DNA of 64,000 nt from Spirochaetales bacterium (GTDB lineage Bacteria > Spirochaetota > Leptospiria > Leptospirales > Leptonemataceae), in assembly GCA_024233935.1 (NCBI GenBank), contig JACKOY010000002.1, forward strand, positions 186,001 through 250,000, in the 5' to 3' direction. Of this stretch, positions 46,913 through 55,702 are shown piece by piece; position 1 is the first letter of the stretch; each line of letters begins with the position of its first letter. Both the position numbers and the translations under genes were made by a program. The notes beneath the pieces are model-generated. The model was not told where the DNA came from. It ran no database searches and saw only the letters and a program-made list of their open reading frames with translations.

Positions 46913-48289
46913 TCAGGGCTGCGTAAGCTGACAGCGATTGGGACAGAAGTCATGGTCGCCCGTGACCTGGATGGTGCAGGATTCGGGTTCCAGAAGCTCA
47001 ATCAGGGCAACCCGGGCGGCGCCGGCACAGGCCGCGTCTGCAGTCCAAACGGGCGCGGGACGGGCGGCTTCGGTGCGAATGTGCTGTGCCTCCGGCGACA
47101 TGCGGGCGGCCGCTTCGCTCAGGAAGAAAGCCACGACCCCGACCAGGGAAAGCGAAAGCACACAGAGCCCCGAGAGGAGTGCCTGTCGCGGGCGGAACGC
47201 GGGCGCCAGGCCCAGGAGAAAAAAGAGGGCGCAGGGAACCACCCAGTCGCCGCGTTCGTGCACGGCCGGGTCTGCAAAAAAACAAAGAAAGAGAACATTC
47301 GAACAAAATATCAGGCCCGCAAGGACCAGCAGGCGACGCGAAACAGTCGATAGGTTCTGAAATCCAACGCGCAGCACCAGGAGCAGGGGGATGGTGGCAA
47401 TGAGAACAAGGCCGAGAGCTGCCACCGAAAATGACGAGCGCATGGCGGTGAGTAGCGGTACTCCGAGGCCGCCGGCGATCAGGACAAACAGATAGATCAC
47501 TCGATCGCGGGCCGACAGAGGCAGCAGGAATTCTGCGTATTCCGTCGCCGGGGACCGCAGGCTGGCAGCCAGGGAAGTGAACGCATCCATATCGCGGTAG
47601 AAGTCTTCCAGCAGGGAAAGCGCCAGGATCGAAGCGGCCGCCGCGAGCGCATAGACCGCAACTCGCTTCCACCAATCTCTGGTTCCGGAGATTGGCCAGA
47701 CCACAAAGACCAGCCCCAGACCAAGAATCCAGAATGCTGCCGACAATCCCATACTCAAGGACATCGCGGCAGACAGGGCGGCCGCGATCAGGTAGGTATT
47801 GCGGGGTTGCGCCGAAAAACGCACAGTCAGCGCGGTGCTCAAATAGGCAAAGGCAATTGCCGGGACATTGTCTTCAAGAACCAGAAGCAGGTACGCATTC
47901 GACGGGTTTAAGATAGCCCAGGCTGTGAGCGCAAATGGAAGCAAGATGCCACCGGCCAATCGCCGCGTAATGTAAAGCGCGCTCATTCCGAGCAGCATTA
48001 GATGCAAAAAGAAGAATGCCTGAAGCGCCTGAAGTCCTTGCAGTCCGACGAGGGCGCCCAGATGCAGGGCTCCGCTCAGATAGGTGGAGCAGGCGATATG
48101 AAAGGGGCGTGGCTCCTGGACATTGTATCCATAATGCGTCAGCACCATGGTGGCCGTATCCCAATCCATGTCCGTGGCGAAGCGCCCGGAAAAGGCCGCG
48201 CACGACACGGCGGCCGCGAGCAATGCGCAGAAAACGGCGCCTGCCAGAAAGAAGCGGGCTTCACCGCCGGCGGCCCCAGGCGCTGTCAT
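46913..48289 (-). CDS. Polytopic membrane protein, possible GT-C glycosyltransferase
   Basis: This 458-residue protein has about ten to eleven membrane helices and an early acidic pair in a loop (GRFATDMDWDTATMVLTHYGYN) near residues 33-55, a place where GT-C glycosyltransferases keep their catalytic Asp residues. The C-terminal 60 residues are soluble and hold five Cys (AACAGAA, ESCTI, FCPNRC), suggesting an exported disulfide-bonded tail. I do not recognise a defined family. It lies 31 nt after the 195-residue gene and before the helicase on the same strand. Confidence 0.65.
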   Translation of the reverse strand: MTAPGAAGGEARFFLAGAVFCALLAAAVSCAAFSGRFATDMDWDTATMVLTHYGYNVQEPRPFHIACSTYLSGALHLGALVGLQGLQALQAFFFLHLMLLGMSALYITRRLAGGILLPFALTAWAILNPSNAYLLLVLEDNVPAIAFAYLSTALTVRFSAQPRNTYLIAAALSAAMSLSMGLSAAFWILGLGLVFVVWPISGTRDWWKRVAVYALAAAASILALSLLEDFYRDMDAFTSLAASLRSPATEYAEFLLPLSARDRVIYLFVLIAGGLGVPLLTAMRSSFSVAALGLVLIATIPLLLVLRVGFQNLSTVSRRLLVLAGLIFCSNVLFLCFFADPAVHERGDWVVPCALFFLLGLAPAFRPRQALLSGLCVLSLSLVGVVAFFLSEAAARMSPEAQHIRTEAARPAPVWTADAACAGAARVALIELLEPESCTIQVTGDHDFCPNRCQLTQP

Positions 48290-48320
48290 TGGGCGTGCGA
48301 CCACCTGGAGTCGCCTGCTC

Positions 48321-48908
48321 TCATGAACCAGATGCGGAGGCGAGTTCGTGTAGTGGGGTGGGGACGGCAATTTTCAGGCGCACCTGAAAGCGAGACCGAC
48401 CATCGCCCTGTTCGTATTCCAGCTTCGCCGAACCGCCGCCAGAGACGGACGAAAGCGCGGCTTCGATATCGTCTCGAAGGGCCTCAAAACTGGCTGGCTG
48501 GTTCGGCACCAGCAAACGGTCATTGGCGAGAATCAAGGCGTCGTTCAGTTGGAAAGTCAGTTTGCCTTTGTATTCCGGTTCGCTTTCGAGTCGCTTTGCC
48601 GCCCGGATTGCACGCCGAAGCGCCAGAGAAATCCGTTCCTTGTTTGTCCCTTCCACGCGTGTGCGCTGATTGTAAAGCAGCCCCAGGCGATTTTCGGCGC
48701 CGAACTCCAGGCCATAAAAGGCTTCGTGACCGATCAGCATGATCCCCGGGCCTGCCGGAACATGGGCGTAGTCGGCCACATCAAGCAGCAACTCCTCCGT
48801 GAAATCGCCGCTTTGAATCCAGCGATGAAAGACTCCGGCTGCCGGCTGGAGCGTCACGCCGTCGTGCTTCGCCGCGAAGATCTTAATATTTATGTGTTGT
48901 AGTTCCAT
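48321..48908 (-). CDS. Conserved 195-residue protein linked to sulfite reductase
   Basis: This soluble protein contains the conserved segments INIKIFAAKHDGVTLQPAAGVFHRWIQ, LLLDVADYAHVPAGPGIMLIGHEAFYGL and LGLLYNQRT, then ILANDRLLVPN. The same pattern occurs in a conserved hypothetical family of diverse bacteria. It starts 22 nt after the sulfite reductase gene and is surely co-transcribed. Function is unknown; a role in siroheme enzyme maturation or in sulfite handling would be consistent but is speculation. Confidence 0.75.
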   Translation of the reverse strand: MELQHINIKIFAAKHDGVTLQPAAGVFHRWIQSGDFTEELLLDVADYAHVPAGPGIMLIGHEAFYGLEFGAENRLGLLYNQRTRVEGTNKERISLALRRAIRAAKRLESEPEYKGKLTFQLNDALILANDRLLVPNQPASFEALRDDIEAALSSVSGGGSAKLEYEQGDGRSRFQVRLKIAVPTPLHELASASGS

Positions 48909-48930
48909 AGGGCCTCAACGGGGGACAGAG

Positions 48931-51213
48931 TCAGCGCGCGCTGCTTACCAGGGTCTGCAATTCTTCACCCAGCCGCTGATAACAGCTGTGGCAGGCCTCG
49001 ATAAAGAGGCTGGCTTCTTCAATGCGGTGGTGAGCAGTCTCGTCGCTGAAGGATTCGGGCGCCGCCGCATGCGCGTCGAGCAGGTACTGGGCAAACTTGT
49101 TGCCCGCGTAGCGGTCTGCAAATCGCCCCGGATTGACCAGCCGTTTGTTGAACTCCTGCACGATGCGTTCCGGATCTTCCGGCACGTCAAAAAAGGAAGC
49201 CCGCACCAGGCCGCGGGCGGCCTGGATCATGCTTTCATAGGCCTTCTGACCGGCAGCCTGGTGCTGGCCTTCGTCGAGCAGTATCTGGCCTTCGAACACC
49301 ATACGCTCCGCCTCGGAAAGATCCATATCGACCCGGGTCACGACTTCTCCGGCACATTCACCAATGCCCATGTCTCCGGTTGTGTATTCACGTGGATCGC
49401 CCCAATCACTGTAGAAGCTCTTGTTTTCGTCGTAGGCCGGGACCTCGGCCAGGTCGGCCAACAGCTGCTTGATTTTTGCCTTCCCGGTTCGTTTGACGAA
49501 CTCGGGAAACGTTTCGCTTTCCAGACGATCGCTGCGATACGCGTCAGTCATGCGTTTGATGACTTCTGGAATATTTTTCGACGGCACGGCCAGTATGGCA
49601 AGGCCGTACGAGCCGGCGTTGTTCTGCCATTGGCCGCCGACGACGACCTGGAAGTGCGGCACGGTGCGTCCGGCAATCTTACGGCTGACGCCGTAGAAGC
49701 CCAGATCGGCCACGTGATGCTGGCCGCAGGAGTTGAAGCAGCCACTGACCTTTATGCGTAACCCATGAATCACGTCATCGACGCCGATATCGCCGCTTTC
49801 AAAACGATGGCGGAGCTCACCGGCCAGTCCCCGGGAAGCCGATATCCCCAGCTTGCAGGTGTCCGTTCCGGGGCACGCTACAATATCGGTAATGGAGCTG
49901 GCCCCAATTTCGGCCAGGCCGGCTGCTTTGAGATCGGCATACAGGGTCGGAAGGTCGTTCATGGCCACCCAGCGCAGCACCAGATTTTGTTCGACCGTTG
50001 TGCGAACGGTGTCCTTGATATACTTGCGGCAAATATCCGCCAACTGGCGTAACTGGGTGCTCGTGATGTCTCCCAGCGGAAGCTTGATGGTGACCGTCGC
50101 ATAACCAGCCTGGCGTTGTTCATAAACGTTGCCCTTCAAAAACAGATCAAAGCCTTCCGCACGATGGCCATTCAGACTGCCGGCCTCTTTGAGCGGACCT
50201 TCGTTGTAGTAAGCGTTCAGGTCGCCGAGGTACTCCGTCCAGCGCGCATCTTCCGGCAGAATCTTTCGCTCTTCGAGCACAAGTCTGATGAACTCTTCGA
50301 TGCCGAGGCTCTGAATGAGAAACTTTACCCGGGCCCGCGCACGGTTCTTCTTTTCTCCCAGCCGGGCAAATACGCGACCGACCGCCTGGGCCATGGGCAG
50401 GAGTTCTTCGACCGGAATCCATTCGGCCAGCACCCGCGCCTGATAGGGGACGGCGCCCAGTCCGCCACCGACAAACACCTTGAAGCCGCGCTTCTCGACA
50501 CCGTTCTCGGTTTTGGTTGCGGCGAGCAATCCCATGTCGTGCAGACCGGTTAGGCCGCAGCCTTCATGGGCGCATCCGGAAAAGGCGATCTTGAATTTAC
50601 GACCCATGTCCTGAACGTCGTCGTGGCCCAAAAGAAAGTAGGCGAGGGCCTTCGCGTACGGAGTCACATCGAAAGTTTCGGTTTTACAGACACCGGCAAT
50701 GGGACAGGCGGTCACGTTCCGCATGGAGTTGCCGCACGCTTCGCGGGTCGTAATGCCGACCGCGGCCAGGCGGCGCATGAGAGCCGGCGTGTCATCTATA
50801 TGAATAAAGTGTAACTGAAAATCCTGACGGGTTGTCACATGGGCGATGGAATCGCTGTATTCTTCGGCAACATCGGCCAGGGTTTCGAGCTGTTCGATGG
50901 TCAGGCCGCCAAACGGAATTTTGATGCGCATCATGCCGGGCGCATCCCAGACGGTCGTTGGCCCCTTGGTCAGATCCCGGTATTCGGTCGGGAAAACCAG
51001 GCTTCGCACCTGCTTGCCGTCGTGGCGCTGGCCGTTGTCATAACGTTGACCGTAGGCGCCCCGTCGCAGTCGCGTTTCGGCGAAGAGCTTTTCGTCCAGC
51101 TTGCCCTGTTTGCGCAGTTCAATCTGAGTTTCAAAGATGTCGACTTCTTCGGCGAGGGCGGTCTCAATGCTACCTGACAGCTTCTCTTTCCAGTGTACGT
51201 TACTTGCTTTCAT
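48931..51213 (-). CDS. Nitrite/sulfite reductase, siroheme and [4Fe-4S] enzyme
   Basis: This 760-residue protein has two ferredoxin-like half domains and two NIR/SIR repeats. The first repeat carries TACPIAGVCKTE; the second has the cluster ligands CPGTDTCKLG and SGCFNSCGQH (CX5C and CX3C), which hold the siroheme-bridged [4Fe-4S] centre. A C-terminal helical extension of about 150 residues (SDWGDPREYTTGDMGIGECAGEV onward) is typical of the longer HEPN-tailed form. With cysDN, cysH and cobA nearby, sulfite is the likely substrate, giving sulfide. An operator at 51317-51337 lies about 105 nt upstream. Confidence 0.92.
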   Translation of the reverse strand: MKASNVHWKEKLSGSIETALAEEVDIFETQIELRKQGKLDEKLFAETRLRRGAYGQRYDNGQRHDGKQVRSLVFPTEYRDLTKGPTTVWDAPGMMRIKIPFGGLTIEQLETLADVAEEYSDSIAHVTTRQDFQLHFIHIDDTPALMRRLAAVGITTREACGNSMRNVTACPIAGVCKTETFDVTPYAKALAYFLLGHDDVQDMGRKFKIAFSGCAHEGCGLTGLHDMGLLAATKTENGVEKRGFKVFVGGGLGAVPYQARVLAEWIPVEELLPMAQAVGRVFARLGEKKNRARARVKFLIQSLGIEEFIRLVLEERKILPEDARWTEYLGDLNAYYNEGPLKEAGSLNGHRAEGFDLFLKGNVYEQRQAGYATVTIKLPLGDITSTQLRQLADICRKYIKDTVRTTVEQNLVLRWVAMNDLPTLYADLKAAGLAEIGASSITDIVACPGTDTCKLGISASRGLAGELRHRFESGDIGVDDVIHGLRIKVSGCFNSCGQHHVADLGFYGVSRKIAGRTVPHFQVVVGGQWQNNAGSYGLAILAVPSKNIPEVIKRMTDAYRSDRLESETFPEFVKRTGKAKIKQLLADLAEVPAYDENKSFYSDWGDPREYTTGDMGIGECAGEVVTRVDMDLSEAERMVFEGQILLDEGQHQAAGQKAYESMIQAARGLVRASFFDVPEDPERIVQEFNKRLVNPGRFADRYAGNKFAQYLLDAHAAAPESFSDETAHHRIEEASLFIEACHSCYQRLGEELQTLVSSAR

Positions 51214-51316
51214 AGTGTTTCACTTTCCCGCGTGCCTACCGTGGCGGGCTGGCCTGTCACCACAGCACACTGTCCAGGAAGGCCTCTGCCGGGCTTCAGT
51301 CCAGCCGTTTTTAGTA

Positions 51317-51337
51317 TTCCGATAGACATACCAGGAA
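51317..51337. promoter_or_regulatory. Sulfur-regulon operator candidate, sulfite reductase copy
   Basis: This 21-bp site reads TTCC-GATAGAC-ATACCAGGAA on the plus strand. Compared with the reverse complement of the 22-bp site at 54731, it matches at 19 positions with one deletion. It overlaps a -10-like AATACT on the minus strand in front of the sulfite reductase gene. The DUF4202 gene ends 8 nt away at 51345. Confidence 0.6.
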
Positions 51338-51344
51338 TGCCTGC

Positions 51345-51914
51345 TCATGCAAGCGCCGCTTCCAGCAATCGGCGACTTGCGGGGCTCAGATCGAGGGCCA
51401 GGGCCGCCTCTTGCCCGCGCTCGCTCATCTTGGCCCCGGTCTTCTTCAGAATCTCAATGACCCGCTCGCTTTCATGCCGGGCGGAAAAATCTTCCAGGTA
51501 GTGTTGAAGAAACACCAGGCAGGCCACGTCTTCCAGCGCCTGGGTTTCCGGGTCCTCTCGCAGGGCTTTCTTCTGCACCAGGTGCTGAACGCGCCCAATG
51601 AGTTCTTCATCGGCCCCGAGGCTTTGAAGTATTTCCCGCAGGCGTTCCGCATGGCGCCTTTGCAGTTCGGTTCGCCAGCGATGGTAGCCAGCCCGACCGG
51701 GCGGGTAGTCTGAGCGTGGAAGCTTCCAGCGTTCAATGTGCTGGCCACGGACGGCAATCTGGAGGGCCGGGCCGGCCTCCGGATAGAGACCCTTCAGGCA
51801 GGCCGTCATACGTTGGCCGTAGATCAGTGCGGCCGGTGCGCTCTCACCTTCCGGATCCGCGCCATTGGCCGCATCAATTCTGGCAAACACTTCCTGAATA
51901 AAGGCCTCCGTCAC
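51345..51914 (-). CDS. DUF4202 family protein
   Basis: This 189-residue protein matches DUF4202: FARIDAANGADPEGE, ALIYGQRMTACL, LQIAVRGQHIERWKLPRSDYP, YHRWRTELQRRHAE and LEDVACLVFLQHYLEDF. The spaced His and Asp residues (RGQHIERW, HAERL, EDVACLV) suggest an HD-like helical hydrolase, which I infer only. The GTG at 51914 has GGAGG 8 nt upstream; a TTG at 51998 is also in frame. It sits upstream of sulfite reductase on the same strand, with the operator between them, so it probably has its own promoter. Confidence 0.8.
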   Translation of the reverse strand: MTEAFIQEVFARIDAANGADPEGESAPAALIYGQRMTACLKGLYPEAGPALQIAVRGQHIERWKLPRSDYPPGRAGYHRWRTELQRRHAERLREILQSLGADEELIGRVQHLVQKKALREDPETQALEDVACLVFLQHYLEDFSARHESERVIEILKKTGAKMSERGQEAALALDLSPASRRLLEAALA

Positions 51915-51997
51915 CGCCGGGCCTCCGACGGTGATGAAAGCCCGTGACGAACGTAAAAGTGCGTTGAACTCTGATCGTGCTCGAATAATGTTCCGCA

Positions 51998-52468
51998 ATG
52001 AATATTGAAGGGCTGAGTGTGGCCGACTTCAACTGGATTCGCGAACACATTTACGATTTCTGGGACAGCGAAGAGATGGTGGAGTTCCACCACAGTATCT
52101 TCGTGCGCGAGTTTCGGGAAACGGCCTTCGTCATTCATGACCCGCGCGAAAAAATCGTGGTGGCTTACCTTCTGGGACTGCTGCCTCCGGGCCGCGACTA
52201 TGGGTACGTGCATCTGGTCGCCACCCATCGGCTGCATCGACGGCACGGCCTGGCCGGAGATTTGTACGAGCATTTTTTTGAAATCTGCCGGAATGCCGGT
52301 CTCAAACACGTGCGGGCCATCACCAGAATTCGCAATCATGCTTCTATCGCTTTTCACCGGGAGCTGGGTTTCCTTCGCGCCGGCAATGTCTTGAGTGGGG
52401 GTGTGCCCGTAGCCCGGAACTACTCCGGCCACGGAGAAGACCGCTATCTTTTCATCAAGGATCTCTGA
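51998..52468 (+). CDS. GNAT-family N-acetyltransferase
   Basis: This 156-residue protein has the GNAT fold: YGYVHLVATHRLHRRHGLAGDLYEHFFEIC with the R/Q-x-x-G-x-G/A acetyl-CoA loop (RRHGLA), then AITRIRNHASIAFHRELGFLRAG. The substrate is unknown. It lies within the sulfate-assimilation cluster, diverging from DUF4202 and converging on cysN with a 2-nt gap. A link to cysteine metabolism is possible from context only. Confidence 0.85.
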   Translation: MNIEGLSVADFNWIREHIYDFWDSEEMVEFHHSIFVREFRETAFVIHDPREKIVVAYLLGLLPPGRDYGYVHLVATHRLHRRHGLAGDLYEHFFEICRNAGLKHVRAITRIRNHASIAFHRELGFLRAGNVLSGGVPVARNYSGHGEDRYLFIKDL

Positions 52469-52470
52469 GC

Positions 52471-53718
52471 TCAATCGACCTGAATCATGCCCCCGGCCAC
52501 GGTGCTGTTGCTGCCTTCATCAATTAGAATGAAGGAGCCGGTGCGGTGATTGACGCGATAATCATCGAAACAAACCGGCCGCTGGGTCCGAATGCGCAGG
52601 CGGGCGATGTCGTTTAGCTCAAGCTGTTCGATGCCGGTCTCCTCCTCAAGAGTATGAATATTTACCCGATGCTCAATGGATTCAATGCGCGCTGAAACCC
52701 GTTGGGCATTGATTTGAAGCAGATAACGATCCCGCGGTTTGAGCGGCTTTTCATCCATCCAGCAGATGTTCACGCTGAGTTCCGATGAGAGTCTGGGCAA
52801 ATTGTCCGCCGGCACAATAATATCTCCGCGACTGATATCGAGTTCGTCCGCCAGACGCAGGGTAACGGACATGGGCGCCCAGGCCTCTTCCAACTCCGTT
52901 CCAAACGAGTCGATGGCGGCCACGCTGCTTTCCAGGCCGGCCGGAAGCACGCGCACCCGCTCACCGCGGCGCACGGCGCCCGAAACAACCTGACCGGCGT
53001 AACCGCGGTAATCGGGATACTCGGCGCTTTGAGGACGAATCACCCATTGCACGGGAAACCGGGTGTCGCGTTGATCAATGTTGCTTTCGGTCGGGACCGA
53101 TTCCAGATGCTCCAGAAGAGTGGGGCCATCGTACCAGGGCATGAATTCGGAACGGCGCACCACGTTGTCGCCTTCGAGGGCGTTGACCGGTATACAGCGT
53201 ACGTCTTCAAGGCCCAGGCGGCTGGCCATCGCGCGAAACTCGGTGCGAATTTTCTGAAAGACTTCTTCGGAATAATCCACCAGGTCCATCTTGTTTATGC
53301 AGAGGACCATCTGCGGGACGCCAACCAGCGAGGCCAAAAAGCTGTGACGGCGCGTTTGTTCTATGACTCCTTTTCGGGCATCCACGAGCAGCACTGCAAG
53401 CGACGCCGTGGAAGCCCCCGTGACCATGTTGCGGGTGTACTGCACGTGGCCCGGCGCATCGGCGATGATGTATTTGCGTGTGGGCGTGGAGAAATATTTA
53501 TAGGCGACATCGATGGTGATGCCCTGTTCGCGCTCGGCCTTGAGTCCGTCGGTCAGAAGCGCCAGATTCAGACGTTCGTCGCCCTTGCGTTCGCTCGACT
53601 GCCGAATGGCTTCGAGCAGGTCCACCTGGACGGCTTCCGTGTCCAGGAGCAAACGGCCAATGAGCGTGCTTTTGCCATCGTCGACGCTACCGGCGGCAAT
53701 GAATCGCAACAATTCCAT
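52471..53718 (-). CDS. cysN: CysN, GTPase subunit of sulfate adenylyltransferase
   Basis: This 415-residue elongation-factor-like GTPase has the P-loop GSVDDGKST (residues 10-18), DAPGH for G3, and CINKMDLVDY for G4, then two beta barrels. With CysD it makes adenosine 5'-phosphosulfate from ATP and sulfate, driven by GTP. It ends after the second barrel with no APS-kinase domain, which fits the APS-reductase route seen in cysH. The ATG at 53718 lies 4 nt after the cysD stop. Confidence 0.94.
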   Translation of the reverse strand: MELLRFIAAGSVDDGKSTLIGRLLLDTEAVQVDLLEAIRQSSERKGDERLNLALLTDGLKAEREQGITIDVAYKYFSTPTRKYIIADAPGHVQYTRNMVTGASTASLAVLLVDARKGVIEQTRRHSFLASLVGVPQMVLCINKMDLVDYSEEVFQKIRTEFRAMASRLGLEDVRCIPVNALEGDNVVRRSEFMPWYDGPTLLEHLESVPTESNIDQRDTRFPVQWVIRPQSAEYPDYRGYAGQVVSGAVRRGERVRVLPAGLESSVAAIDSFGTELEEAWAPMSVTLRLADELDISRGDIIVPADNLPRLSSELSVNICWMDEKPLKPRDRYLLQINAQRVSARIESIEHRVNIHTLEEETGIEQLELNDIARLRIRTQRPVCFDDYRVNHRTGSFILIDEGSNSTVAGGMIQVD

Positions 53719-53722
53719 AACT

Positions 53723-54658
53723 TTAGAAGTAACCCCCGCGTTTGCGGTCTTCCATCGCTGACTCCGAGCGTCGATCATCGAGCCGCGCTCCGCGCTCGGT
53801 GATTTTGCTGGTTACGATTTCGTCGATGATCTCCTGGACATTCGAAGCCGCGGATTCCACCGCGGCCGTGCAGGTCATATCACCGATGGTTCGAAAACGA
53901 ATGGTCTTCTCGGGAGTCGGTTCGCCGGCGTCCTTCCATATAAAGTCCGATATCGGAAACAGCTGGCCCTGACGGGTGATTACCGGGCGCTTGTGGGTGA
54001 AGTACAACGAAGGCACTTCGATCTCTTCGCGCTGGATGTAACGCCAGACATCCAATTCGGTCCAGTTGCTCAGCGGAAAAACACGCACATTCTCGCCTTT
54101 GCGGATGCGGCCATTATAGAGATTCCACAACTCGGGACGTTGCAATTTGGGGTCCCAGGCGCCGAAGTCGTCGCGCACCGAAAAGATGCGCTCTTTGGCG
54201 CGGGCCTTCTCTTCATCGCGACGACCGCCCCCGATGCAGGCGTCGATTTCGCGTTCCTCAATGGCGTCCACCAGGGTGACCGCCTGGATGGCATTTCGGC
54301 TGGCGAACTTGCCGGTTTCTTCCTGGGCCCTCCCCTTATCGATCGAGTCCTGGACGTAGTTCACGAGCAAACGCAGCCCGAAGCGCTCCACGAGCCGGTC
54401 CCGAAACTCGATAGTTTCCGGAAAGTTGTGCCCGGTGTCGATGTGCAAAAGCGGGAAGGGCATCTGGGCCGGAAAGAAAGCCTTCCGGGCCAGGTGAACC
54501 AGGGTGATGGAGTCCTTGCCCCCCGAAAACAGAAGCACCGGCTTTTCAAACTGGGCCGCCGTCTCGCGCATGATATGGATGGCTTCGGACTCGAGGTGAT
54601 CGAGGGAATCAAGGTGGGCCCGCGTGGGCCGGCCCTGGTTTTCTGTATGCACACTCAT
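53723..54658 (-). CDS. cysD: CysD, adenylyltransferase subunit of sulfate adenylyltransferase
   Basis: This 311-residue PP-loop protein carries SGGKDS at residues 45-50 and the HIDTGHNFPET, IGGGRRDEEKARAKERIFS and RFRTIGDMTCTAAV motifs. It adenylylates sulfate in complex with CysN. The gene diverges from cysH over a 279-nt spacer that holds the 22-bp operator at 54731. Confidence 0.95.
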   Translation of the reverse strand: MSVHTENQGRPTRAHLDSLDHLESEAIHIMRETAAQFEKPVLLFSGGKDSITLVHLARKAFFPAQMPFPLLHIDTGHNFPETIEFRDRLVERFGLRLLVNYVQDSIDKGRAQEETGKFASRNAIQAVTLVDAIEEREIDACIGGGRRDEEKARAKERIFSVRDDFGAWDPKLQRPELWNLYNGRIRKGENVRVFPLSNWTELDVWRYIQREEIEVPSLYFTHKRPVITRQGQLFPISDFIWKDAGEPTPEKTIRFRTIGDMTCTAAVESAASNVQEIIDEIVTSKITERGARLDDRRSESAMEDRKRGGYF

Positions 54659-54730
54659 ACGCTTGGCTGCTTCGAAGCCCTTTCCCGGGCGCAGTTCAAG
54701 AAAAGCACCGACCGGGCCGGGTCAAATCTT

Positions 54731-54752
54731 TTCCTGGTATTCCTATCAGGAA
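54731..54752. promoter_or_regulatory. Sulfur-regulon operator candidate, cysD/cysH copy
   Basis: TTCCTGGTA-TTCC-TATCAGGAA is a 22-bp palindrome whose arms pair at 8 of 9 positions; the inner part TTTCCTG (54730-54736) and CAGGAAA (54747-54753) is perfect. A TTGACC lies beside it on the minus strand (54725-54720), towards cysD, and a TTGACT lies at 54768-54773 towards cysH. A near-identical site stands before the sulfite reductase gene. Confidence 0.6.
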
Positions 54753-54937
54753 AGTATGATTTCCCGATTGACTGCCGGAGGGCCACTCCTTTGCTTAGAA
54801 ATGGCAGAGGTCCGCATGGCGCCCATCCCGGAAATCATTATTGAACGGCCCAAGCGGGCTGTTTCGAGCCGTTGTCCCGGGAGCCATCGCGGGGCGAAGG
54901 GCCCCGGGGCCTGCTATGCAGGCGCGGGAGGAGACCG

Positions 54938-55702
54938 ATGACACCTCTGATGCGAGCGCACGAACTGGCCGCGGACTGGAACGCGCGTTTTCAGGGAGCA
55001 CCGGCCCTGGATGTCCTGCGAGCGGCCTACGCTGAGTTCGGCCGCGAAATTACCCTGGCGTCCAGTTTTGGACCCGAAGATACGGCTCTGATTGACCTGG
55101 CCTGCCAGGCCACCGATCGTCCGCGGGTATTCTTTCTCGATACCGGGCGTCTGCACGAAGAGACCTACGAAATTCTGAACAGCGTGCGCGATCGCTATGG
55201 CCTGAATATCGAGTTGTTTTTTCCGGAATCGAGCGCCGTCGAAAGCCTGGTGCGCAAGAAGGGCCCTTTTTCTTTCTATGAGAGCATCGAAAATCGCCGG
55301 GAGTGTTGCGGTATTCGCAAGGTCGAACCCCTGGGGCGAGCCCTGGCGGGGGCCCGGGCCTGGATCACGGGTCTTCGGCGCGAGCAATCGGTCACGCGCA
55401 CCGACGTAGAACTCGTCGAAGTGGACGAGACTCACAACCACATTCTGAAACTGAACCCGCTGGTCGACTGGACATACGAAGACGTGGTCAGTTATCACGA
55501 AGAGCGGCGCATTCCCATGCACAGTCTGGTGGGAAAGGGGTATCCGAGCATTGGCTGCGCCCCCTGCACACGCGCCATCCAGCCGGGCGAAGACCAGCGC
55601 GCCGGTCGTTGGTGGTGGGAAGCGGACGATAGCAAGGAGTGTGGCCTGCACGTGGACGAAAGCGGCCAGATAACCCGGGCAAGCGGAAAGGCGAACTCAT
55701 GA
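54938..55702 (+). CDS. cysH: CysH, assimilatory adenylylsulfate (APS) reductase
   Basis: This 254-residue enzyme has the [4Fe-4S] ligands of the APS-reductase type: ECCGIRK (Cys123-124) and IGCAPCT (Cys207 and Cys210), plus the catalytic KECGLH (Cys235) near the end. The WITGLRREQSVTR motif contacts the nucleotide. The cluster-bearing form uses APS directly and makes sulfite and AMP with thioredoxin or glutathione. A strong ribosome site GGAGGAG precedes the ATG at 54938. It overlaps cobA by 4 nt. Confidence 0.95.
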   Translation: MTPLMRAHELAADWNARFQGAPALDVLRAAYAEFGREITLASSFGPEDTALIDLACQATDRPRVFFLDTGRLHEETYEILNSVRDRYGLNIELFFPESSAVESLVRKKGPFSFYESIENRRECCGIRKVEPLGRALAGARAWITGLRREQSVTRTDVELVEVDETHNHILKLNPLVDWTYEDVVSYHEERRIPMHSLVGKGYPSIGCAPCTRAIQPGEDQRAGRWWWEADDSKECGLHVDESGQITRASGKANS

